Of a stretch of DNA of 64,000 nucleotides, positions 31,462-44,780 are shown piece by piece (position 1 is the stretch's first letter; the number at the start of each line of letters is the position of its first letter). A program made the position numbers and the translations under genes. The notes under the pieces were generated by a model that worked only from the letters and a program-made list of their open reading frames with translations, did no database searches and was not told the DNA's origin. The stretch is from Panopea generosa (taxonomy: Eukaryota > Mollusca > Bivalvia > Adapedonta > Hiatellidae): contig CM055905.1 in assembly GCA_029582155.1 (NCBI GenBank), positions 8,770,995-8,834,994 of the forward strand, read 5' to 3'.

Positions 31462-33034
31462 TAAAACGAAAAAAAATCATAACACTAAACAATTCGAAAT
31501 AAAAACATTTATTTAGCTAAATTATTAAGTAGCGTGACGAAAAATTACAAACTTACCCTTTAGTACTCGCTTAGTCGGATCGTCAAATGACAGTGAAGAA
31601 TAAATACTGCAGACGGCGTCTAAATATAGCATAATGAGTTTAAACCAATCATGCATGCAGAACAGGATTTTTATAAAATACGTATTCGACACAAGGCTGT
31701 AATTGGAGAATATTGACAGATATTGGAGTCCGTTCCATGGAGCCTCAGATCTGCATAAGATATGTTCTCTTTTATAATAAACAATTATGCACTGACTTAA
31801 TATTTATGCAGACAAGCTCGTAACTGGGCTCCTTTTTTCAAATATGTAAAATGTATGTGGGAAGGTATCGGAGGAAGACCAGTTGGTGGAGGTAACGGGG
31901 TCACATCCGGAGACATTTGATATTTCAAACGATTTTAGTGATTAAACTTTATATTCGTAATGATAATTTGGAATTCTCCGAATATTTTTCTGAATCCTTG
32001 TGGTGACAAACCTATTTTTGGATTAAACATATTTTATTCAAAAGTTACGTACAAGATATTCTACAACATGCATTTCCAGAGGAGTGGAACGAAAGAAAGT
32101 ATTTTTTTATTTTCATAATATTCTCAAATTTCAACATTCCGTGGAAGGTTTCGTAAAGAAAGCAACTAATATATACTATGAGAAAGTACACTTGAATATA
32201 CGAAACAGATTTCTTGTATTCAGCCCAAACTTACATTAAATTTAGGCGCGTGGCGCGGCATACTCAGATACTATGCTGAGTGATATTTAAAACAAACGCC
32301 TAAATATTGAAAAGGCTTAAAAGTCGAAAGAAGCAATAAAATGTATAAAGAGGGGGTTACAAAAGGTATATAAAAATTTCGGGTTTAACTGTTCCGTGCA
32401 TATAGCAACAGTTTACACTGTCTTTTATATAAAATATCGACCTAATCTAGAATGTGCAGTCTGGGCCGACATTTCCCGATGTAGGTTTATATTTTTTCAA
32501 GTGATCAGATCTAGCCCAATGAAGCATAGCATCTGAAAAGCTACCAGAAGTTACCATTTCTACTTTTATTTCTAAAAAGTTCCGGGGAAGGTGCCCTCTG
32601 ACTCCCACCAGCGGAAGTGGAATCACATTCGAACACCCTACCCTGAGTATCTTGCAAAGTTGTCACGCTACGCCCCTGAAATTAGATTGATGATTAACCT
32701 ATGTATTTAGAAATACTGCACCTTTTGTACTTGTGCAATGTACTTATTGAATAAACTAAAGAGACGAATGAGTTTACACTAGTTTGGTCTTGAATAATGT
32801 ATAGTTGCATGCATACTTGGTTACTCAATGGGTATAAGGGCAATTAGATCTTAAGAAATGTATATGGGTTTAACAAGAACACTAGATATGCACATCATGG
32901 GGCAAACGCAAATTAATGCATAATTCAATTCAAACACACACTGTCTGATACATGTACGATTTTAAATATATTTTATAACGATTTTGTTGTTTATTGTTCT
33001 CTTACTACAATTTAATTCTGTCAAAGTTAAATAC
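31461..33034. other. Sequence without a recognised feature
   Basis: AT-rich DNA between the microsatellite and the large tandem-array block. A GTCACGCTACGCCCCTGAAAT motif near 32660 recalls common invertebrate repeats. Confidence 0.35.
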
Positions 33035-36000
33035 ATGCAGAGACTAAACATCACACACATATAATTATGCAGAGACTAGACATCACACACATATAATCAT
33101 GCAGAGAAAAATCATCACAAACATATAATCATGCAAAGACTAAACATCACATACATATAATCATGCAGAGACTAAACATCACATACATATAATCATGCAA
33201 AGACTAAACATCACATACATATAATCATGCAGAGACTAAACATCACATACATATAATCGTGCAGAAACTTAACATCACATGAATATACTCATGCAGAGAC
33301 TAAACATCACATACATATAATCGTGCAGAAACTTAAAATCACATACATATAATCATGTAGAGACTAAACATCACATGCATATAATCGTGCAGAAACTTAA
33401 AATCACATACATATACTCATGTAGAGACTAAACATCACATACATATACTCATGCAGAGACTAAACATCACATACATATAATCATGCAGAGAGGAAACATC
33501 ACATACATATAATCATGCAGAGACTAAACATCACATACATATACTCATGCAGAGACTAAACATCACATACATATAATCGTGCAGAAACTTGACATCACAT
33601 ACATAAACATGCAGAGAGTAAAAACATCGCATACATATAATCGTGCAGAAACTTAACATCACATACATATAACCATGTAGAGACTTAACATCACATACAT
33701 AAACATGCAGAGACTAAAAACATCACATACATATAATCGTGCAGAAACTTAACATCACACACATATACTCATGCAGAGACTAAACATCACATACATATAA
33801 TAATGCAGAAACTTAATATCACATACATATAATCATGTAGAGACTAAACATTACATACATATAATCATGCAGAGACTAAACTTCACACACATATAATCAT
33901 GCAGAGACTTAACATCACATACATATATTCTTGCAGAGACTCAACTTCACACACATATATTCATACAGAGACGAAACATCACATACATATAATCATGCAG
34001 AGACTAAACTTCACACACATATAATCATGCAGACACTAAACATCACATATATATATATTCATGCAGAGACTAGACATCGCATACATATAATCATGCAGAG
34101 CCTAAACATCACACACATATACACATACAGAGACTAAACATCACATATATATATTCATGCAGAGACTTAACATCACACACACATAAACATGCAGAGACTA
34201 AACATCACACAAATATAATCATGCAGAAACTAACCATCACACACATATATACTCATGCAGAGACTAAATATCACATACACATAATCATGCAGAGACTAAA
34301 CAGCACATACATACATATACTCATGCAGAGACTAAACATTACATACATATAATTGTGCAAATACTTAATATCACATACACATAATCGTGCAGAGACTAAA
34401 CATAATATACATATAATCGTGCAGAGAGTAAACATCACACTCACATAATCATGCAGAGACAAAACATCACACGTATATACTCATGAAGGGACTCAACATC
34501 ACACACATATTATCATGCAGAGACTAAACATCACATACATATACTTATGCAGAGACTAAACATCACATTCATATACTCATGCAGAGACTAAACATCACAT
34601 ACATATACTCATTCTAAAACTTAACATCACATCCATGCATATACTCATGCAGAGACTAAATATCACATACATATACTCATGCTGAGACTGAACATCACAT
34701 ACATACATATAATCATGCAGAGACTTAACATCACATACACATAATCATGCAGAGACTAAAAACATCACATACATATACTCATGCAGAGACTTAACATCAC
34801 ATACACATAATCATGCAGAGACTTAACATCACATACATATAATAATGCATAGACTTGACATCACATACACATAATCATGCAGAGACGAAACATCACATAC
34901 ATATACTCATGCAGAGACTTAACATCACATAATCATGCAGAGACTTAACATCACATACATATATTCTTGCAGAGACTCAACTTCACACACATATAATCAT
35001 ACAGAGACGAAACATCACATACATATAATCATGCAGAGACTAAACTTCACACACATATAATCATGCAGACACTAAACATCACATATATATATATATTCAT
35101 GCAGAGACTAGACATCGCATACATATAATCATGCAGAGACTAAACATCACACACATATACACATGCAGAGACTAAACATCACATATATATATATTCATGC
35201 AGAGACTAAACATCACACACACATAAACATGCAGAGACTAAACATCACACACACATATACTCATGCAGAGACTAAATATCACATACACATAAGCATGCAG
35301 AGACTAAACAGCACATACATACATATACTCATGCAGAGACTAAACATTACATACATATAATCGTGCAGCGACTAAACATCACGTACATATAATCGTGCAG
35401 AGACTAAACATAATATACATATAATCGTGCAGAGTGTAAACATCACACTCACATAATCATGCAGAGACAAAACATCACACGTATATACTCATGAAGGGAC
35501 TCAACATCACACACATATTATCATGCAGAGACTAAACATCACATACATATACTTATGCAGAGACTAAACATCACATTCATATACTCATGCAGAGACTAAA
35601 CATCACATACATATACTCATTCTAAAACTTAACATCACATCCATGCATATACTCATGCAGAGACTAAATATCACATTCATATACTCATGCTGAGACTGAA
35701 CATTACATACATACATATTATCATGCAGAGACTTAACATCACATACACATAATCATGCAGAGACGAAACATCACATACATATAATCATGCAGAGACGAAA
35801 CATCACATACATATACTCATGCAGAGACTTAACATCACATACACATAATCATGCAGAGACTTAACATCACATACATATAATCATGCAGAGACGAAACATC
35901 ACATACATATAATCATGCAGAGACTTAACATCACATACATATAATCATGCAGAGACTTAACATCACATACACATAATCATGCAGAGACGAAACATCACAT

Positions 36001-37815
36001 ACACATAATCATGCCGAGACGAAACATCACATACATATAATCATGAAGAGACGAAACATCACATACATATAATCATGCAGAGACTTAACATCACATACAC
36101 ATAATCATGCAGAGACTTAAACATCACATACATATAATCATGCAGAGACGAAACATCACATACATATAATCATGTAGAGACTTAACATCACATACACATA
36201 ATCATGCAAAGACTTAACATCACATACACATAATCATGCAGAGACGAAACATCACATACATATAATCATGCAGAGACTTAACATTACATACACATAATCA
36301 TTCAGAGACGAAACATCACATACACATAATCATGCAGAGACGAAACATCACATACACATACTCATGCATAGACTTAACATCACATACACATAATCATGCA
36401 GAGACTTAACATCACATACATATAATCATGCAGAGACGAAACATCACATACATATAATCATGCAGAGACGAAACATCACATACATATACTCATGCAGAGA
36501 CTTAACATCACATACACATAATCATGCAAAGACTTAACATCACATACATATAATCATGCAGAGACGAAACATCACATACATATAATCATGCAGAGACTTA
36601 ACATCACATACATATAATCATGCAGAGACTTAACATCACATACACATAATCATGCAGAGACTTAAACATCACATACATATAATCATGCTGAGACTAAACA
36701 TCACATACACATAATCATGCAGAGACGAAACATCACATACACATAATCATGCAGAGACTTAAACATCACATACATATAATCATGCTGAGACTAAACATCA
36801 CATACACATAATCATGCAGAGACGAAACATCACATACATATAATAATGCAGAGACTAAACATCACCTACATATAATCATGCAGAGACTAAACATCACAAA
36901 CATATGATCATGCAGAGAATAAACATCACATAATATGATCATACAGAGACTAAACATCACTTACATATGATCATGCAGAGAATAAACATCACATACATAT
37001 AATCATACATAGACTAAACATCACATACATATGATCATACAGAGACAAAAAATCACACACATATGATCATACAGAGACTAAACATCACACACATATAATC
37101 ATGCAGAGACTAAACATCACATACATATAATCATGCAGAGACTAAACTTCACACTCATATACTCAAGCAGAGAATAAACATCAGAAACATAAAATCATGC
37201 AGAGACTAAACACCACAAACATATACTCGTGTAGAGACTAAACATCACATAATATAATCATGCAGAACCTAAACATCACACACACATAATCATGCAGAGA
37301 CTAAACATCACATACATATATTCATGCAGAGACTAAACATCACACACATATAATCATGCAGAGACTAAACATCACATACATATATTCATGCAGAGACTAA
37401 ACATCACACACATATAATCATGCAGAGACTAAACATCACATACATATACTCATGCAGAGACTAAACATAAACAAATATACTCATGCAGAGACTAAACACC
37501 ACAAACATATACTCATGTAGAGACTAAACATCACATACATATAATCATGCAGAACCTAAACATCACACACACATAATCATGCAGAGACTAAACATCACAT
37601 ACATATATTCATGCAGAGACTAAACATCACACACATATAATCATGCAGAGACTAAACATCACATACATATACTCATGCAGAGACTAAACATCAAAAAAAT
37701 ATACTCATGCAGAGATTAAACACCACAAACATATACTCAAGCAGAGACTAAACATCATATACATATAATCATGCAGAGACTAAACATCACATACATATAA
37801 TCATGCAGAGTGTAA
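33035..37815. repeat. 32-bp tandem array (ATGCAGAGAC type), about 150 copies
   Basis: The unit is ATGCAGAGACTAAACATCAC followed by ATACATATAATC. Main variants are CTTAACATC/CGAAACATC and ATACTC/ATAATC, plus short insertions of AT or CATA. Blocks of variants recur: the segment from about 33880 to 34750 is repeated from about 34920 to 35720 with a shift of 1036 bp. Short frames in it are artefacts. Confidence 0.97.
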
Positions 37816-38885
37816 AAATCACATACATATATCCATAGAGAGTGTAAACATCATACACAAATATCCACACAGTGTGTGAACATCACACACAAATATCCAT
37901 ACATAGTGTAGACATCACATACATATATCCATAGAGAGTGTAAACATCTCATACATATATCCATACAGAGTGTAAACACCGAATACATATATCCATACAT
38001 AGTGTAAACATCACACGTAAATATCCATACAGAGTGTAGACATCACATACATATATCCAAAGAGAGTGTAAACATTACATACATATATCCATAAAGAGTG
38101 TAAACATCACATACATATATCCATACAGAGTGTAAACATCACATACATATATCAATACTGAGTGTAAACATCACACACAAATATCCATACATAGTGTAGA
38201 CATCACATACATATATCCATAGAGATGTGTAAACATCACATACATATATCCATACAGTGTGTGAACATTACACACAAATATCCATACATAATGTAGACAT
38301 CACATACATATATCCATAGAGAGTGTAAACATCACATACATATATCCATACAGAGTGTAAACATCACATACATATATCAATATAGAGTGTAAACATCACA
38401 TACATATATCCATACAGAGTGTGAACATCACACACAAATATCCATACATAGTGTAGACATCACATACATATATCCATAGAGATGTGTAAACATCACATAC
38501 ATATATCCATACAGAGTGTAAACATTACATACATATATCCATAGAGAGTGTAAACATCACATACATATATCCATACAGAGTGTAAACATCACATACATAT
38601 ATCCATACAGAGTGTAAACATCACATACATATATCAATACTGAGTGTAAACATCACACACAAATATCCATACAGAGTGTAGACATCACATACATATATCC
38701 ATACAGAGTTTAAACATCACACACATATATCCATACAGAGTGCAGCACAAACATATATCAATACAGAGCGAAAACATCACACAAATATACCCATACAGAG
38801 TGTAGACATCACATACATGTATCAATACCGAACGTAAACATCGCAGACATATATCATACATACAGAGTGTAAACATCACACATTT
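37816..38885. repeat. 32-bp tandem array, second subfamily (CATACAGAGTG type), about 33 copies
   Basis: It has the same period as the previous array but a different consensus: ATCCATACAGAGTGTAAACA followed by TCACATACATAT. The two meet at about 37810 (CAGAGTGTAAAAATC), so one arose from the other. Recurrent markers are CATAGAGATGTG and CATACATAGTGTAGAC. Confidence 0.96.
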
Positions 38886-38944
38886 ATGATCAGAATGAAA
38901 CGAAACACCACATGCAGATATATTCGTTCAGGGATACCGGCTGA

Positions 38945-39445
38945 TAACATTTTGCTTGTGCAGGTGAATTTCCTTAAGTGTAGTTACGGGTCTATGAAAT
39001 ATTAATCTACAAGCGAATTGTCTTAAGTGTAGTTACGGGTCTGTGGAATATTACTTGTACAGGTGAAATGCCGTAAGTGTAATTACGGGCCAGTGAAATA
39101 TTACTTGTACTTGTGAATTATCTGAGGTGTAGATACGGGCCTGTGAAATATAAATTGTGCAGGTGAATTGCCTTAAGTGTAGTTACAAGCCTGCGAGATA
39201 TTATTTGTACAGGTGAATTGCCTGAAGTGTTGATACGAGCCTGTGAAATATTACTTGTGCAGGTGAATTGCCTTAAGTGTAGTTACGAGCCTTTGAAATA
39301 TTACTTGTGCAGGTGAATTGCCTTAAGTGTAATTACGGGTTTGTGAAATATTTTTTGTACAGGTGAATTGCCTTAAGTGAAGTTAAGGGTCTGTGAAATA
39401 TTACTTGTGCAGGTGAATTGCCATATGCGCAGTTACGGGCCTTAA
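38945..39445. repeat. 50-bp tandem array, about ten copies
   Basis: The unit is ATTACTTGTGCAGGTGAATT followed by GCCTTAAGTGTAGTTACGGG and CCTGTGAAAT. The last copies decay into GGGCCTTAACACTCTTATAT. Confidence 0.95.
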
Positions 39446-39859
39446 CACTCTTATATGTTTAAGCACAAACACGGGCTTTATTACTCTTATATTTGTAGGC
39501 ACATACACGTAATTGAAGTTACCGGTCTTCTAAATATGAGTCATTTACACCTGTAATTGTAAACTGAGTATTCGAGCAATCCTTTTCAAATGACGACATT
39601 TGTATTGGCAGACGAACATGGTATAGAGTGACAAAGTAATTTCAACCAAGGTCAAATAAACCTAGTTTTTTTTACCTTAAAGTGCAGTATAGTTTCTTCT
39701 TACATTAGTTAATTATTCAGCGTTACATATATCGACATTGAAACTAGTTTTAGTTAACCTTGGGAAATGTGTTTCATTTTTTCATTAACTTTGTTTATAA
39801 TTTTGCTTTAGGTTTTGAGGTTAGGTTGATTGGACTTCATGAAAAAAGATTATGTTTGG
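39446..39859. other. Short unique spacer between arrays
   Basis: AT-rich; a diverged pair of ACACTCTTATAT/ACTCTTATATTTG segments links it to the preceding array. No gene. Confidence 0.4.
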
Positions 39860-42800
39860 GGACCCGTATGTTAAGACTACATGTTAAGGGGATGTTTGGG
39901 TATTCCTGTGTTTAGACTACATGTTAAGGGTATGTTTAGGGACCCGTGTGTTTAGATTACATGTCAAGGTTATGTTTGGGGATCCGTGTGTTTAGACAAC
40001 ATGTTAAGGGTCTGTTTGGGGACCAGTGTGTTTCGACTACATGTTAAGGGTATGTTTGGAAACCAGTGTGTTTAGACTACATGTTAAGGATCTGTTTGGG
40101 GACCAGTGTGTTTAGACTACATGATATGGATATGTTTGGGAACCAGTGTGTTTAGACTACATGTTAAGGATCTGTTTGGGGACCAGTGTGTTTAGATTAC
40201 ATGATAAGGGCATGTTTGGGAACCAGTGTTATTAGACTACATGTTCAGGGTATGTTTGGGAACAAGTGAGCTTATACTTCATGTTAAGGGTATGTTTGGG
40301 AACCAGTGTGTTTAGAATACACGTTAAGGGTATATTGGGAACCAGTGAGTTTAGACTACATGTTAAGGGTATGTTTGGGAACCAGTGTGTTAAGACAACA
40401 TGTTAAGGGTATGTTTAGGAACCAGTGTGTTTAGATACATGTTAAGGGTATGTTTGGGAACCAGTGTGTTTAGATACATGTTAAGGGTATGTTTGGAAAC
40501 TTGTGTTTAGAATACATGTTAAGGGTATGTTTGGAAACTATTGAGTTTAGACTATACGTTAAGGGTATGTTTGGGAACCAGTGTGTTTAGAATACATGTT
40601 AAAGGTATGTTTGGGAACCAGTGAGTTGAGACTACATGTTAAGGGTCTGTTTTGGAACCAGTGTGTTCAGACTACATATTAAGGGTATGTTTTGGGACCA
40701 GTGTGTTCAGACTACACGTTTAGGGTCTGTTTGGGGACCAGTGTGTTTAGACTACATGATAATGGTCTATTGGGGACCAGAGTGTTAAGACTACATGCTA
40801 AGGGTCTGTTTGGGAACCAGTGTGTTTAGACTACATGATAAGGGTATGTTTGGGACCAGTGTGTTTAGACTACATGATAAGGGTATGTTTTGGGACCAGT
40901 GTGTTTAGACAACATGATATTGGTATTTTGGGGATCATTGTGTTTAGACTACATGATAAGGGTATGTTTGGGACCAGTGTGTTTAGACTACATGATAAGG
41001 GTATGTTTTTGTGCACCAGTGTGTTTAGACAACATGATATGGGTATTTTGGGGATCATTGTGTTTAGACTACATGTTAAGGGTCTGTTTTGGGACCAGTG
41101 TGTCTAGACTACATGTTAAGGGTATGTTTAGGAACCAGTTTATTTAGATTACATGTTAAGGTGGTGTTTTGGGACCAGTGTGTTCAGACTACCTGTTAAG
41201 GGTCTGTTTGGGGATCAGTGTATTTAGACTACATGATAAGGGAATGTTTTGGGACCAGTGTATTTAGACTACATGATATGGGTTTTTTGGGGGATCAGTG
41301 TGTTAAGACTACATGATATGGGTATGTTTGGGAACCAGTGTGTTTAGATTACATGATGAGGGTATGTTTGGGGACCAGTGTGTTTAGACTACATGATATG
41401 GGTCTGTTAGGGAACCATTGATTTTAGACAACATGATTAGGGTATGTTTGGGACCAGTTTGTTTAGACTACATGATAAGGGTCTGTTTGGGAACCAGTTT
41501 GTTTAGATTACATGTTCAGGGTATGTTTTGGGACCAGTGTGTTCAGACTACATATTAAGGGTATGTTTTGGGACCAGTGTGTTCAGACTACACGTTAAGG
41601 GTATGTTTTGGGACCAGTGTGTTTAGACTACATAATAAGGGTCTATTGGGGACCAGAGTGTTAAGACTACATGCTAAGGGTCTGTTTGGGGACCAGTGTG
41701 TTTAGATTACATGATAAGGGTATGCAGTGTGTTCAAACTACACGTTAAGGGTCTGTTTGGGGACCAGTGTGTTTAGACTACATAATAAGGGTCTATTGGG
41801 GACCAGAGTGTTAAGACTACATGCTAAGGGTCTATTGGGGACCAGAGTGTTAAGACTACATGCTAAGGGTCTGTTTGGGGACCAGTGTGTTCAGACAACA
41901 TGATATGGGTATTTTGGGGATCATTGTGTTTCGACTACATGTTAAAGGTCTGTTTTGGGACCAGTGTGTTTAGACTACATGATATGGGTATGTTTGGGGA
42001 CCAGTGTGTTTAGATTACGTGTTAAGGGTATGTTTGGGGACCAGTGTGTTTAGACTACATGATATGGGTATGTTTGGGGACCAGTGTGTTTAGATTACAT
42101 GTTAAGGGTATGTTTTGGGACCAGTGTGTTTAGATTACGTGTTAAGGGTGTGTTTTGGGACCAGTGTGTTCAGACTACACGTTAAGGGTCTGTTTGGGGA
42201 TCAGTGTATTTAGACTACATGATAAGGGTTTGTTTTGGGACCAGTGTATTTAGACTACATGATATGGGTGTGTTTGGGGACCAGTGTGTTTAGACTACAT
42301 GATAAGGGTATGTTTGGGGCCAGTGTGTTTAGACTACATGATATATGTATGTTTTGGGACCAGTGTGTTTAGACTACATGATGAGGGTATGTTTGTGACC
42401 AGTGTGTTTAGACTACATGATATGGGTCTGTTTGGGAACCAGTGTGTTCAGACTACATGATAAGGGTCTGTTTGGGACCAGTTTGTTTAGACTACATGTA
42501 AAGGGTATGTTTTGGGACCAGTGTGTTTAGACTACATGTTAAGGGTTTGTTTTGGGATCAGTGTGTTTAGACTACATGATAAGGGTATATTTGGGGACCC
42601 GTGTGTTTAGACTACATGTTAAGGGTCTGTTTCGGGACCAGTGTGTTTAAACTACATGATATGGGTATGTTTGGGACCAGTGTGTTTAGACTACATGATA
42701 AGGGTATGTTTTGCGACCAGTGTGTTTAGACAACATGATATTGGTATTTTGGAGATCATTGTGTTTAGACTACATGATAAGGGTATGTTTGGGACCAGTG

Positions 42801-44780
42801 TGTTTAGACTACATGATAAGGGTATGTTTTTGTGCACCAGTGTGTTTAGACAACATGATATGGGTATTTTGGGGATTATTGTGTTTAGACTACATGTTAA
42901 GGGTCTGTTTTGGGACCAGTGTATCTAGACTACATGTTAAGGGTATGTTTAGGAACCAGTTTATTTAGATTACATGTTAAGGTGGTGTTTTGGGACCAGT
43001 GTGTTCAGACTACCTGTTAAGGGTCTGTTTGGGGATCAGTGTATTTAGACTACATGATAAGGGAATGTTTTGGGACCAGTGTATTTAGACTTCATGATAT
43101 GGGTTTTTTTGGGGATCAGTGTGTTTAGACTACATGATAAGGGTATGTTTGGGGCCAGTGTGTTTAGACTACATGATATGGGTATGTTTGGGGACCAGTG
43201 TGTTTAGACTACATGATATGGGTCTGTTAGGGAACCATTGATTTTAGACAACATGATTAGGGTATGTTTGGGACCAGTTTGTTTAGACTACATGATAAGG
43301 GTCCTTTTAAGAACCAGTTTGTTTAGACTACATGTTAAGGGTATGTTTTGGGACCAGTGTGTTCAGACTACATATTAAGGGTATGTTTTGGGACCAGTGT
43401 GTTCAGACTACACGTTAAGGGTCTGTTAAAGGATCAGTGTGTTTAGACTACATAATAAGGGTCTATTGGGGACCAGAGTGTTAAGACTACATGCTAAGGG
43501 TCTGTTTGGGGACCAGTGTGTTTAGACTACATGATAAGGGTATGCAGTGTGTTCAGACAACATGATATGGGTATTTTGGGGATCATTGTGTTTAGACTAC
43601 ATGTTAAAGGTCTGTTTTGGGACCAGTGTGTTTAGACTACATGATATGGGTATGTTTGGGGACCAGTGTGTTTAGATTACGTGTTAAGGGTATGTTTGGG
43701 GACCAGTGTGTTTAGATTACGTGTTAAGGGTGTGTTTTGGGACCAGTGTGTTCAGACTACACGTTAAGGGTCTGTTTGGGGATCAGTGTATTTAGACTAC
43801 ATGATAAGGGTTTGTTTTGGGACCAGTGTATTTAGACTACATGATATGGGTGTGTTTGGAGACCAGTGTGTTTAGACTACATGATAAGGGTATGTTTGGG
43901 GCCAGTGTGTTTAGACTACATGATATGGGTATGTTTTGGGACCAGTGTGTTTAGACTACATGATGAGGGTATGTTTGTGACCAGTGTGTTTAGACTACAT
44001 GATATGGGTCTGTTTGGGAACCAGTGTGTTAAGACAACATGATAAGGGTCTGTTTGGGACCAGTTTGTTTAGACTACATGTAAAGGGTATGTTTTGGGAC
44101 CAGTGTGTTTAGACCACATGTTAAGGGTTTGTTTTGGGATCAGTGTGTTTAGACTACATGATAAGGGTATATTTGGGGACCCGTGTGTTTAGACTACATG
44201 TTAAGGGTCTGTTTCGGGACCAGTGTGTTTAAACTACATGATATGGGTATGTTTGTGAATCAGTGTGTTTAGACTACATGTTACGGGTCTGTTTTGGGAG
44301 TAGTGTGTTAAGATTACGTGATATGGGTATGTTTGGGAACCAGTAAGTTTAGACTACATGATATGGGTCTGTTTGGGAACCAGTGTGTTTAGACTACATG
44401 ATAAGGGTATGTTTGGGACCAGTTTGTTAAGACTATATGATAAGGGTCTGTTTGGGGATCTGTTTGTTTAGACTACATGCTAAGGGTATGTTTTGGGACC
44501 AGTGTGTTTAGACTACATGTTAAGGGTTTGTTTTAGGACCAGTGCGTTTAGACTACATGATAAGGGTATATTTGGGGACCCGTGTGTTTAGACTACATGT
44601 TAAGGGTCTGTTTCGGGACCAGTATGTTTAAACTTTATGATATGGGTATGTTTGGGAATCAGTGTGTTTAGACTACATGTTACGGGTCTGTTTAGGGAGC
44701 AGTGTGTTAAGATTACATGATATGGGTATGTTTGGGGACCAGTGTGTTTAGACTACATGATAAGAGTATGTTTGAGAACC
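39860..44780. repeat. 40-bp tandem array (TTTAGACTACATG type), about 123 copies
   Basis: The unit is GGGTATGTTTGGGAACCAGT followed by GTGTTTAGACTACATGTTAA, with GATAAG/GATATG/GTTAAG and TCTG/TATG variants. A block at about 40820-41147 recurs at 42641-42968 (shift 1821 bp), and 41889 recurs at 43551 (shift 1662 bp), so large blocks were copied with a later four-unit loss or gain. Cys/Leu/Tyr-rich open frames here are artefacts. Confidence 0.97.

Noticed and set aside
33035-39445. CRISPR-like array of regular short repeats
   Set aside because: The units are contiguous tandem repeats without unique spacers, and the window is clearly eukaryotic.
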